Shown here: one piece after another, positions 1 to 10,616 of the stretch
How positions within the stretch are numbered: position 1 is the stretch's first letter
Layout of the letters: every line of letters begins with the position of its first letter
Assembly: GCF_030272615.1 (NCBI RefSeq)
Contig: NC_081415.1
Span: 372,723,009-372,787,008, forward strand
From: Cryptomeria japonica
Lineage: Eukaryota > Streptophyta > Pinopsida > Cupressales > Cupressaceae
DNA: 64,000 nt
Direction of reading: 5' to 3'
Made by a program: the position numbers and the translations under genes
Notes under the pieces: generated by a model
Database searches by the model: none
What the model was told of the DNA's origin: nothing
Seen by the model: the letters and a program-made list of their open reading frames with translations, nothing else

Positions 1-3
1 GCA

Positions 4-219
4 GTGCCACTAGAGCAGCGGGCGAGGAGCTTCCGCAGACCATTGCGGACAACGACGGCTACGAGAGGGAGCCAAAGGAGACAGGCGTCCAGTGGTGGGG
101 TTATGGGTCCTTCACCACCACCAGATAGAGGGGGCAGGAGAGATGATCTTGGGGTGGGTCCTTCTAGGGCTCAAACTCTGTCGAGGCCAGGCGGTTCCGA
201 GGGAGGGAGTTCATCATAG
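4..219 (+). pseudogene. C-terminal tail of a plant mobile domain (PMD) gene, element F
   Basis: This is an open frame of 71 codons running in from outside the window and ending in a Gly/Ser-rich tail. It is rich in Arg, Pro, Gly and Ser and has no domain of its own. The assignment rests on similarity to the C-terminal end of the antisense PMD gene in element B (minus strand near 44220-44420): both carry a P-[LP]-EQRA-x-S-[YF] motif, then an Arg/Ser stretch, then V-x-GP-x-x-PP and a basic tail. The PMD domain itself would lie upstream of base 1. Because such genes lie antisense to their retrotransposon in A and B, the host element F probably runs on the minus strand. The methionine near the start need not be the true start. 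Confidence 0.55.
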
Positions 220-813
220 CCATAGAGGGCTCCCTATGTATTAGTTTTGTACCATTTTGTATGATGGTGTAGACACCTTCGGGTGATTTTGTAGCCATAT
301 GTATTTTGACACCATTGTATCATGACACTTATGATTATATATATATGAGATGATTCATCGTTGCGACAACTATATGCATGTGTACCTATGTGATGAGATG
401 TTCCTATGATATATGTTTCTATGTGATGCGATGTTTCATTATGTATGTTTCTATATGATGGTTATGATATGGATGCAAATATGTACATGATGAAATGCAA
501 TGTTTTTTGTTCTTTTATGTTTTTAATGTGTTATGCCAATGCCAATGTGAATGTATGAAATGCAAAGGAATATAATAGTGCAAATGATTATTTACATGAT
601 GAAAATGTAAAATGTGCTAACATGTGTTGTGTGCAGGATGTGATGCAATTGTGATATCTATATGTATGTATGAAATGCTTATATGTGGTAATGCAGGTGC
701 AACTACATGAAATGCAAATGTTTTTGGTGTGTCATTATACTCAGTCATGTGATAATGAGCTACACGGACTCAAGTACCCGACTGAGATTTTGAGAAAATC
801 TTTTTATTAGATC
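220..813. other. AT-rich sequence downstream of the PMD tail, no gene
   Basis: No coding frame is visible. The stretch is full of ATG/TGATG-rich words such as 'atgatgaaatgcaa' and 'tgtgcaggatgtgatgca'. Very similar wording is seen on the minus strand downstream of the PMD gene of element B (about 43860-44220), which supports this being the same non-coding part of a related element. The border between element F and relic D lies somewhere near 740-810 and could not be fixed. Confidence 0.4.
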
Positions 814-1864
814 ATGAGGCAAAAGGATCCCAATTTTGCTAAAGAGTTTGGAGAGCATGGGTCATGGGTTAGTATAAGTCTAAAGGCATTTGATTTATGG
901 GCAAAGGCCCCAAATATTCAAAAGCCTATGGTCTTGCATGGTGGGTAGCACAAGATAGGAGATGCAATAGTTAGGACCTTAGAAGACACTACTGCATTTG
1001 AAGCTGCTACCATAACATCTCATGCAATCCAATTTGCTCAGCTAGTCGTAGAAAACCTTGAGCAAAAACTTGCAAGGATGAAGGACATGCATGTGGCCCT
1101 CAATTCAAGCCATAATAATTTATTCATTGAAAATGTTGCATTGAAGGATAAAATAAGAAAGATGACTACAAAATCTTTAGGAGGAATAAGGCCTGAAGAA
1201 TTGGAAAAGATGAATAAAGAATTACAAAGGTTTAAGGATGAAGCTGAGAAGAATTATTTTGAGATTAGAAGGTCTTCAATTTTGAGGATTTCTAATAAGG
1301 TCATTGAAAAATTGAATGAGGTGCACACCTCTTATTCTTTGACATCACAACTTATCAACCAGCTGGATGAGATTCTTTCATTCTTTCAACCTATCAGGCT
1401 TACTTGGCTACAAAAGAGTCAAAACTCTGAAGGAGGTCTTTTTGGAAATCAAGAATGTGGTAGTTGCACCACAATTTGTGGGGGTAAATTGGAAAATTTA
1501 TAATTTATTGATTAAGGAGTTGCCTCACATTGAGGAAGAGAAGAAGACATTGATGGGCATGATTGACTCCTTCTAGGGTCTACAAAATTGGGATATTCTC
1601 ACTATTTTGACAAAGGAAGGACATATCAAAATCCTGGAAGAATGGAAGCAGGGTTTCCATGATGCCATCAATGGATTTTTGAATTCATTAACCACATATT
1701 CTACCCAAAATGATACATATTATAATATCATTGATAAAATTATGGAGGTTGACTTGATGTATCATAGATTTAATTTGGAAGCCGCAACTACACATGCCCA
1801 TAGGACAAAAGAAGCAATGAGGAAGCTACAAGGCTTAAAGGTTTTTGCTTGGCTAGTTGATTAA
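814..1864 (+). pseudogene. Coiled-coil reading frame of relic element D
   Basis: A frame beginning at the ATG at 814 stays open except for one TAG at 946-948 and runs on to about 1503. It then shifts frame near 1400, continues about 1500-1576, and is picked up again at 1607-1864. The product is Lys/Glu-rich and helical, with a coiled-coil-like stretch in the middle (about codons 80-170), and ends in an acidic tail. I do not recognise the family. In size and composition it resembles the coiled-coil reading frame inside the LTRs of element C (24477-27770). It also has a TATA box several hundred bases downstream once element A is removed, so it may be the same kind of LTR-encoded gene from a different family. 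That comparison is structural, not an alignment. Confidence 0.45.
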
Positions 1865-1996
1865 ATAGAAGGATTGCATAAAAAGTATTGTTCTTTGGAG
1901 GAGGACTAGCCTGAAGAAGAGGACTAGTTATATCTTTTCCATTTTTGTTGCCCCTAAAAGTTTTGTACAGGTTGTCCATTTTGGGAGATTGATTAG
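1865..1996 (+). other. Relic D, left flank of element A
   Basis: Non-coding sequence follows the acidic tail of the D reading frame. It ends in ATTAG at 1992-1996, the target-site duplication of element A. The sequence resumes at 22667 on the far side of A. Confidence 0.6.
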
Positions 1997-3146
1997 TGTA
2001 TACACCTAAAATGGTCTAAAGATAATTAATTAAATACACAGTTATTTAATTAATCCCCCTTCCCAATTAATTGAATTCACAAGCAATTTAATTAATTTCC
2101 CTATTCATCTATTAGTAAATAAGTCTAATTGGTTAATTTATATAGTTCATTCAATAATCCCCTTTGATTAATTAATTCCAGATTAATTAACTCACCTCAT
2201 TTTAATTAATTCTTCTAATTCCTAATTAAGATTAACAAATTCTTAATTAGTTGAGATTAATTATCTTTTCCTAATATTTGAATTTTAAAATTCAAATATG
2301 AGCACATGGCTCCTAACTTCTAACCACCTAGCCTAACCACCCTCTAACCTAACCATTTCTATCTAATCTTGGGTTTAACTAACCCTATCCTATCTTGCAC
2401 ATCCTAACCTCTTTTATCCTAACCACTTATGGGTTGGATATTCTCTCCTTGAGACACATGGCACATTTGCCACATGTCTCCTTCCTTGGACACTTACCCT
2501 CTCATGAGAAAGGTTCCTTGACACTTGTTACCATAGAGATGACACATGTCCCTTCCTCCAACCTCTTCTCCAACTTCTCAATCTTAGCCCTTGATATCTT
2601 CAGATTGTATCTAGACCATCGATTCCTGCCACCTCGGCTTTGGCCTTGGAATTCCTATAAATACCCCTTATTTTGGAGCAAAAGGGATCCCTTGCATTCA
2701 TAGTTTTTGCATTGTTATTATAGGCATTTTACATCATATCATCTAGCATAATTAACATTTTAGATCAAATACTAGCATGCTTAGAATAGCTTTTATCATG
2801 TTAATCTAGTTTCAATTATCCAATCATGTAGCTTTAATTCTCATTTTAGTTAATCAATAATCCTAGTTGTAATAATGCATCAAATCATCCTAGCCTCATG
2901 CATTTCCATTATCAGGATCATATAGCTACTCAACTTTTGAGTTGCCACTTTGGAGGTCATTGCTTGCTGAGAGCCAACAATCCAACACCTTCAAGGTCCT
3001 CAAAAATAGAGGAAAATGGAACATATCAAGGAAGGCTTATGGTTTTTATTTTATTATGTAGTTTTCAATTTGCTTTCCATTTATGCTTTATTGTCTCATT
3101 AATTGTGCATGTTGAATACATAATTAACCACATTTTTAGCATCACA
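1997..3146 (+). repeat. 5' LTR of element A
   Basis: It starts TGTATACACCTAAAA and ends ATCACA, matching 21510-22661 along its whole length with scattered substitutions. The first third is very AT-rich (repeated TTAATTAA words). The second half holds the promoter. The start resembles that of element B's LTR, TGTAGACACCTAAAA. Confidence 0.93.
2655..2664 (+). promoter_or_regulatory. TATA box of element A 5' LTR
   Basis: The motif ctataaatac lies at the expected place, about 490 bases before the LTR end. The same position in the 3' LTR reads cttataaataa (about 22170-22180). Probable RNA polymerase II promoter for the element transcript. Confidence 0.6.
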
Positions 3147-3151
3147 TTAAT

Positions 3152-3169
3152 TGGTGCCCACTATGGGGG
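3152..3169 (+). other. Primer binding site of element A (tRNA-Lys-like)
   Basis: TGGTGCCCACTATGGGG begins five bases after the 5' LTR. It agrees with the complement of the 3' end of plant tRNA-Lys (TGGCGCCCACCGTGGGG) at all but a few positions, the differences being transitions. This is the expected priming site for minus-strand DNA synthesis. Confidence 0.7.
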
Positions 3170-3376
3170 CCTAGCCCCTTTGATCTTTAACAAGTTTGCT
3201 TATAGGAAATCTCATTGACAGGTTGATTATCTCTTTCAGCGGACAAATTAGCTCTTTCAAGTTCCAAATTCGCGTTCTTGGTCTCCGTTTGTAGTGTTTT
3301 GACACCTCAAACGGCATTTAAGGGAGATTTTTCAATTTTTTTTTTTCAATACTTTAGCATTTTCAATCTCTATCTT

Positions 3377-3586
3377 AGCGTTCTTGGTCTGTTTTACAGC
3401 ATTTTTGGTCATTCTTACAGTGTTCTTGGTCAATTTGGCAGCGTTCCTGGTAATTTTGGAAGCATTCTCAATTAGTTTGGTAGCGTTCTTAGTCCGTTTT
3501 CCAGCATTCCCGGGGTCCATCACAACATTCTTGGTCAATTTGATAGCATTCTTGGTTAAACTGATAGTGTTCTTGGTTAATTTGAT
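3377..3586 (+). repeat. 21-bp tandem repeat array in the leader of A (first array)
   Basis: Ten consecutive diverged units of 21 bases are visible, each close to AGCATTCTTGGTC plus eight less conserved bases. It lies a few hundred bases after the primer site, before the gag frame. It is open in more than one frame only because the period is a multiple of three. I see no gene in it. Confidence 0.85.
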
Positions 3587-4292
3587 AGTGCTATCATTTT
3601 TTCATTGATAATTTCAATGTTGTATTCTGCATTTCTTATTTCTGCATCTGGACTGTCATTTTCCCAAACCTAATTTGCAGTTTGTTGATTTTGTAGGTAC
3701 TTATTTCACTATGAAAGACTGGAGTTATAAACTGTTTCACTGCCAAAGATTGCAATATAAACTACTAACTTTGTTTATAGCCACGAGATTTTGCACTTGT
3801 TTTGATAAATTAGGCACATAGACTAATTACAATGGAAATGAATGAACATGTCTTATGTGTTTTTGATGATAGGTGAGTATGCTCTCACCTTTCTTAGGTG
3901 AACAGAAAGCTAGACGCATCTTTTCTTTTCAATAGTGCATATCTTTAGCGGGCCTACCCTCCCAAGAATCCCATTAGGTCGGTGAAAGGGAAATGACCCA
4001 AGTGGGAACGACTAATGCCAAGTACTCCAACCCACTTTAAAATAAACATGATTTGATGAAAATCAAATCAACAACAATGCTCGGGAATAGCTCTCCTTCA
4101 TACCTTCGGGTATATTAAACCTTAGTTTTCAAGGTTGGGAGACCTCTTAATTGAGTTTATACCCAATGTGCCAAATGGATCCCTTACTAGCTCCAATTAA
4201 ATTAGAAGCCACTCGGTTCACCTCCGAACATTATTAAATAATTAGTGAAGAGAGGGGGAAAAATCTCTCCCAAAGACACTCACCATATGTCT
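3587..4292 (+). other. Leader of element A up to the E1 insertion
   Basis: No coding frame. It contains a block around 3870-4060 (GGGCCTACCCTCCC, later GACCCAAGTGG) that recurs in the leader of element B at about 37545-37745. The stretch ends with the E1 target-site duplication ATGTC at 4288-4292. Confidence 0.6.
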
Positions 4293-5784
4293 GATAGTTC
4301 TGATACTTAATATAAGTACAGATCTGATAGCCAACAAGATGAGAGGGGGGGGGTAAATCATACAAACTTAATCATTAATGAAAACATCAGATTCAACCTC
4401 AGTAACATATATCAGTCATAGAATAAAAAATGTCAAACATGCAAACTCAAAAGCATATGAATAATGTAAACCTCATAACACCAGATTTAACATGGAAACC
4501 CAAATAGGGAAAAACCACTGTGGGATTTTGGACCCACTAAGAAATATACTCTTCTAGAGTATGATTGGTTAAAATCCAATCCTATTAAAGATTACAAAAC
4601 ACATTGCTAGATGTGACCCGGTTAAGGGATTTCCCTTAGATCTGTTAGGATCTTCACTTTGTTAGAAGTGACCTTGTCAAAGGATTTCAAAAACTCATTT
4701 AGAATGTCACCTTGTTAGAGGATTTACTTATAAGACTATTAAGTCCACTCAGTTAAGAGATTTCCTATTACTTTCACAAGCTAACAGTAATACAATCTAT
4801 CTGCAACTTTACATCTAAAATGCTAAAGCAGATTCTTATTTGTTCAACACAATCTAGACATAGAACTATTCTTGTGTATTTGTTGGGCATCAATACTCTG
4901 TTATTCCAATAGGTCTTCAAGCTTTTGTGCTCGGTGATCACTATGTAGCATCCTTGTGCATACACTTGCCCGCATCCACTGTTTATCAACAGTTCCTTAT
5001 TTATAAACAATCATCTAACCACTTAATCTCCTTGATCACATTTCCCATGATCAATCATAGCCATCAGATCTTCAATCTTGTCCAGGTTCATTGTATCTTA
5101 CGATCTAAAAAATGTTTTACCCTACCTCAGAACTTGCACAATCATCTTGGAACTTATGTTAGGGTAATTTGGTTCAATCTAAGCTATAGATCTTCTTGTC
5201 GACTTTCCATTGCCTTAGATTTGTTAACAAACTTCTTCCACAGCTTGCCAATCATTGATCCGCTCTAGCTCATTAGCTTCTTTCATTAAATATCACATGT
5301 AAACATTTAATGCATTCTGTTATAGCTCGGTTACAACTCGGTGAATACTAAACTTTACTTGATAGACATTCTATCTTCAGTAACCGATTGCAATAACCTT
5401 AGGGTTTATCGACTAGGTTCCTTAGGGTTTACCGACTAGGTTCTTTGCCTGATAACATAGTGTAGTATTGACCTTTACATTTTACAACATATGTATGATG
5501 TTAAAACAATCTAAAACATCAAGATCTCATCATTGTTTGACTCGGTAGAGTTGCCCATTGAATAACTTATCCCTTTATTCATCATATTCTTTCCCATGTC
5601 TTTACCGACTTCTTTATAATCTTCATATCATATTTCTTAAGATATGGCAACATCATACTGAATTAGAAAATCAATTTCTTGACATCAATGACAAAATAAT
5701 AATATCAAGACAGTAAAAAATCTTTAATCAGTTATGTCCATAATCATCAACAACCTTCTCAATATCCTTGTTATATTGCCAACA
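4293..5784 (-). repeat. 3' LTR of E1 (left copy)
   Basis: Ends are TGATAGTT...GCCAACA on the + strand. It is about 84 bases longer than the right copy, mainly because the right copy lacks a segment corresponding to about 5290-5360 and one copy of a short repeat (accgactaggttccttaggg) near 5405-5445. Confidence 0.93.
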
Positions 5785-5800
5785 ATCTCCCCCTTTGGCA
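5785..5800 (-). other. Polypurine tract of E1
   Basis: On the minus strand it reads gccaaagggggagat immediately before TGTTGGC of the 3' LTR. This is the usual copia plus-strand priming site. Confidence 0.85.
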
Positions 5801-6262
5801 TTGATGGCAAAACCAATTGATTTGATCATTAAGAATTTGGATTGCTGTGATTTTGAAATGCTGAAATGCTCTCCCCCATACATCAGACTTCTCTTCTGGT
5901 TTTCTCTCAATCTTCTCAGGTCTTCTCCTCCTTGGGTAGGTCTTCTCCCCCTTGTAGTCTTCTCCTCCTTGGGTAGGTCTTCTCCCCCTGGTAGTCTTGT
6001 CCCCCTTTGACAACAATGCCAAAAAGAAAAGAACTAAAACATAAGTCATTTCTGTAAGAAGTTATTTCCTGTTGATGTGTATCAACTGAGTCTCAGTCAG
6101 AGCATTTGTTTACAATTCCTATTCACTGTATCATTTTTTGTATTATCCCAATATTGTTCTAGTACACTTTCAGAAAAGCATTCTTAAAGTGTATCACTCC
6201 AGCATCAGCTCCCTAAAAGACATTCAATAGATTCATCGAAGTGATTCTTTCACTGAACTCGG
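5801..6262. other. E1 spacer between RNase H and the 3' LTR
   Basis: Non-coding. It holds short pyrimidine-rich repeats on + (variants of tcttctccccctt and tcctccttgggtaggtc at about 5918-6005). No gene is supported. Confidence 0.6.
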
Positions 6263-8380
6263 TCAGTGAGTAAGAGATAGGGGTAGGACCCCTAACTTAC
6301 TTCTGAGATATTCAAAAGTGTCCTTTGGTAGTGGCTTGGTGATGATATCAGCTATTTGTTCCTTTGTGTTAACATATTCCAACACCACTTTCTTTTCATG
6401 AGCTTCTTCTCTAAGATAATGATATTTGATAGATATGTGCTTTGTCTTAGAGTGCATAATAGGGTTCTTTGAAATATTAATGGCACTAGTATTGTCATAG
6501 AATATAGTTACTGGCTCAGTAACTTTCTCATTTATACCTTCCAACAATTGTTTGATCCATGCAATGTTGGTACAATTCAGTGCTGCAGCAATATATTCAG
6601 CTCTAGTTGTTGACTGAGAAACACATCCTTGTTTCTTGCTAAGCCAACTCACTAGTCTTTCTCCTAAGAAGAAAGCTCCTCCACTTGTGCTTTTCCTATC
6701 ATCAATGTTTCCTGCCCAATCAGTATCAGTATAGACTTTCAAATCAAAATCATTTCCTTTCTGATATGCTAAGCCATAATCTTCAGTGCCGTTCTTCCTG
6801 TCATCAATGTTGCCTGCCCAATCAGTATCAGTATAGACTTTCAAATCAAAATCATTTCCTTTCTGATATGCTAAGCCATAATCTTCAGTGCCGTTCAAGT
6901 ATCTGAAAATTCTTTTGATTGTTGTCATGTGTATTTCCTTAGGATCTGCAGAGAATCTTGCAATAATACCTACTGCATGTGCTATATCAGGCCTACTGTG
7001 AACAACATATTGTAGTTTTCCAATCATGGATCGGTAGAGTGTCTCATCAACAGATGTAGATTCATCATTCTTTGATAGTTTGCAGTTTGTAGTCATAGGA
7101 GTACTTACTGGCTTTGAATCCTCCATTCCAAATTTCTTCAAGATTTCCTTTATGTATTTGGATTGAGTAATGAAAATTTCATTTTTCATTTGTAGTATCT
7201 GTAAGCCTATAAAATACTTTATCTCACCGATTAATGACATCTCAAATTCTTTGCTCATTTCATTACCAAAGTTCTTGCATAAAGAGTCATTTCCACAAAA
7301 TATAATATCATCAACAAATATGGTTGAGATTAGTATTCCATTTTCATCATTCTTTATGTGCATGTTGTTGTTCTCACTTATCCTTATAAAACCAATCTTA
7401 ATCAAATAAGAGTGCAGTCTTTCATACCATGCTCTAGGTGCTTGTTTTAGACCATATAAAGTTTTGTTCAATTTACATACCTGATCTTTATTATTGTCTT
7501 CAACAAATCCTTCAGGTTGTTCAATGAAAACTTCTTCTTCTAATATTCCATTCAGAAATGCAGATTTGACATCCATTTGATATACCTTGAAGTTTTTGAA
7601 AGCAGCATATGCCAACAATGTTCTAACTCCTTCAAGTCTGGCAACAGGTGCAAAAGTCTCACCATAATCAATTCCTTCTTCTTGGGCATAACCTTTGCAA
7701 ACCAATCTTGCATTATTCCAAATGACCTCTCCTTTCTCATATAGCTTGTTTCTGAAGATCCACTTTGTACCGATTACATTTTTGTCCTTAGGTCTTGGGA
7801 CTAGTGTCCATGTTTCATTCTTCTTGATTTGATCAATCTCTTTAGTCATAGCATTTATCCAATCTTCACTGTTGAATGCCTCTTGTACTATTCTTGGTTC
7901 AAATTCAGATATCAAACATGTGTTCTATCTCAGTTTGTTCCTTGTCATCACTAGATCATCCTTATCTCCTATAATCTGACTTGGTGCATGATGTCTTCTG
8001 ACATATTTGGCTAATATAGGCTCGATAGGCTCAGTATGATCATCTTAATCATTTGGTAACTAGATATCTTCCTCATTTTCTTCAACAGTTATCTCGGTAG
8101 GACTTTTTGGTTGCACATAGACAAATTCATCATAGTCTTCTGGTTCTTTGGAATTCCTATCATTAGTTCTTTCTGCAAATTCATCAATTTTTACATTTGC
8201 ACTTTCTACTATTTTGTTAGATGATTTGATCAGACATTTAAATGCTTTGCTTCTAGAAGAATATCCTAGAAATGTTCCTTCTTCACTTTTCTGATCAAAC
8301 TTGCCATTTCTATCAGCTTTATGAACATAGCATTTGCTTCCAAAGATCTTAAAATAACTTACGTTAGGTTTCTTGCCATA
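6263..8380 (-). pseudogene. E1 pol, C-terminal half: connecting region, reverse transcriptase, RNase H
   Basis: The RT core is open from 7915 down to 6263 (550 codons). Recognisable copia motifs are KWIFRNK, the RLVCKGYAQ block, [26 protein letters not shown] and the catalytic FVDDIIF near 7305-7325. RNase H follows with the YTDTDWAG and [14 protein letters not shown] motifs and ends with the usual LGVLP tail. The part from 8380 to 7916 links integrase to RT; it is in the same frame but carries stops. RNase H contains an exact-length 102-base tandem duplication that repeats its first catalytic Asp block and probably inactivates it. Confidence 0.9.
6693..6896. repeat. 102-bp tandem duplication in E1 RNase H
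   Basis: Bases 6693-6794 and 6795-6896 are near-identical (a few substitutions near the start). The duplication keeps the frame and repeats 34 codons spanning the [10 protein letters not shown] to GNIDDRK segment. E2 has only one copy at the matching place (about 61175-61278), so the duplication belongs to E1. Confidence 0.95.
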
Positions 8381-9700
8381 CTAGATTTCATAAGGTGTCT
8401 TCAAAGTACCTTTCTTCAATTGAACTTGGTTCAAGGTGTAAATAGCTATGCTTATTGCTTCTCTCCAAATTTTTTGTGGAACCTTCTTCTCAATCATCAG
8501 TGTTCTAGCACAATCCACAATAGATCTGTTTCTTCTTTCAGCTATTCCATTCTGTTGTGGAGTCCTCGGTGCAGAGACTTGTCTTTTAATACCATGATCA
8601 TTGCAAAATAGGTTGAACTCATCAGATGTGAACTCTCCTCCTCTATCTGATCTAAGACATTTCAGTTGTCTTCTTGTTTCATTTTCAACTCTAGCCTTGT
8701 ACCACTTAAACATTTGAAAAACTTCTGATTTTTCTTTTAAAAACATTACTGACATCATCCTTGAATAATCATCCACAAATAATATGAAATAATTATCACC
8801 ATAATAACTTTGAACTTTCAAAGGACCACCAAGATCAGTGTGTACAAGATCTAAAATTCCCTTAGAAGTGTAGGACTTACTTGTAAAGCTGGATCTTGTC
8901 ATCTTGCCTATTTGGCATCCTCGGCACATAGCATTCTCAGGTTTTTCAAGACTCGGTAGACCTCTTACTCTGTGCTTCTTACTACTTATCTTGATCAAAT
9001 TATCAAAATTAACATGACAAAACCTTTTATGCCACAACCAGGTGTTATCAATCTTTGCATGCAAGCACTTGTTGTGAGTAGAGTCAAGGTGAAATGTATT
9101 ACCTTTTGTTTGTGTCCCAATAGCAGCTAACTTTCCATTTTTGTCATGAACTTTGACAATTCCTTTCTGAAATTCTATTTGGTAACCTGTGTTGTTTAGC
9201 TGTGCTACACTCAACAAATTATATTTCAAACCTTCAACCCAATAAACATCATTGCATCTTGCTTTATCAAGAAGTGTTATGGATCCTTTACCTCTTACCG
9301 GACATGGTGCATCATTACCAAATCTAACATAGCCTCCATCATAATCTTCTAACATAACAAACTTGTGTTTATCTCCTATCATATGATGTGAGCATCCACT
9401 ATCTATAATCCAAGAATCATTAGTGTTTATGTGAGATATTAGGGCTTTTTCTTCATACCTTTCTTCATCTGATCCATCCTTAATAGCCACATAAACAACT
9501 TCCTCTGTATCAGTCTCATCTGATTTATCATCTTCAGATTCCTTATCAGCAATTAAGCAGGTCTTTCTATCTCTTCTTTTGAAGTCTTGGTGACCTCTGT
9601 AATGATTATCTTTTTGTCTATCATCTCGGTAATCTCTCTTTTCAGTGAAATATTTGTCAGGATAGTTAGAAGCCATATGTCCAATCTTATCACAATTGAA
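8381..9700 (-). pseudogene. E1 protease and integrase
   Basis: The protease motif WIIDSGCSHHM is near 9370-9410. The GAG-pre-integrase zinc finger follows (H-x3-H in LWHKRFCHVNF, then CRGCQIGKM). The integrase core has its three acidic residues in VHTDLGG, LRSDRGGEF and NGIAERRNR. The frame ends at TAG 8381-8383 in PYEI-stop-YGKKP, where a Trp would be expected; copia integrases continue past this point. E2 has the same stop at the same place. Apart from that stop this is the best preserved part of E1. Confidence 0.92.
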
Positions 9701-10552
9701 ACATTTCAAGGGTAGTTTTCCCTTATACTTACCTTTGCCTCTTGGTAACCTTTTGGCCAATAGTGCTTCAAACTCTTCTTGCTTTCTGATTTCTTCATAC
9801 AATTTGTGTACCTCCTCCATGTTCTTCTGAAATCTTTCACTTGCTCCACTATGATCTCCTCCAGAGTACTTATACTTTCTTTCATTGTAACCATTAGATT
9901 CATTCAGATGAAAAGAACTAAATGCAAATTCAACTTTATTTACAAATGACCCACTATTATCAAAGTTACTTAGCTCAAATGCATGTAGCTTACCAATAGT
10001 AGCATCCAAGGAAACTGGCATATTAGGTATAGACCTCAGTTCATTAATTGCAGAGACTCGGATTGCATAGGCAGGTAGAAGGGTTCTTAACAACTTATTT
10101 GTCACATGCTTTTCTTCAATAGTTCCTCCTACTCCCTTGATTTGATTTACAATCTCCTTTAGTCTTGTATTGTACTGGGTTATGTTCTCACCTTCATTCA
10201 TCCTCATGGATTCAAGTTGTCCTCTTAGACTATCAACTTTTGCTCTTTGAACATGTTCATCTCCTCAATATATAGATATGAGCTTAGTCCACATAGCCTT
10301 CGCATCATTGCAGCCTTCTAGATCATTAAACTCAGAATCGGTCAATGCAGATGTTATTTCAATCATTGCTTGAATGTGTTCTTGCTTTGACTTTATCCCT
10401 TCCATAGTCAATGGATAGGTGCTCGGTGTAACAAAATCATTCTCCAGATAGTATATAGCATATTCTCCAACTCCTGATAGATGTAGCTTCATCCTTTTCT
10501 GCCATGTAGAGAAACTTGACTTATTCAGCTTAGGTGCATCCCTCTTATACAT
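9701..10552 (-). pseudogene. E1 gag
   Basis: Copia gag, starting at the ATG ending at 10552 (MYKRDAPKLNKSSFSTWQ), with the F-x-x-W-K/R-x-x-M wording usual at the start. A TGA at about 10262-10264 (ISIY-stop-GDEH) interrupts it where Trp is expected. Downstream lies the nucleocapsid knuckle CFNCDKIGHMASNY, in which the last Cys of CX2CX4HX4C is replaced by Tyr. The frame then continues without a break into the protease, so this is one gag-pol polyprotein. Confidence 0.88.
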
Positions 10553-10597
10553 CTTTGGATCTTTAACTCAAGTGCCTTTAAACTTTCCTTTCGGAGT

Positions 10598-10614
10598 CCA
10601 AGGCTCTGATACCA
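10598..10614 (-). other. Primer binding site of E1 (initiator tRNA-Met)
   Basis: The minus strand reads TGGTATCAGAGCCTTGG, two bases after the LTR end. This is the classic plant copia primer site. Confidence 0.93.
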
Positions 10615-10616
10615 AT

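Noticed and set aside
3332-3608. Open frames on both strands through the 21-bp array
   Set aside because: The period is a multiple of three, so any frame tends to stay open; the predicted proteins are simple repeats such as AFLVxLx.
6685-6906. Plus-strand frame with an internal duplication
   Set aside because: Shadow of the 102-bp duplication in the minus-strand RNase H of E1.
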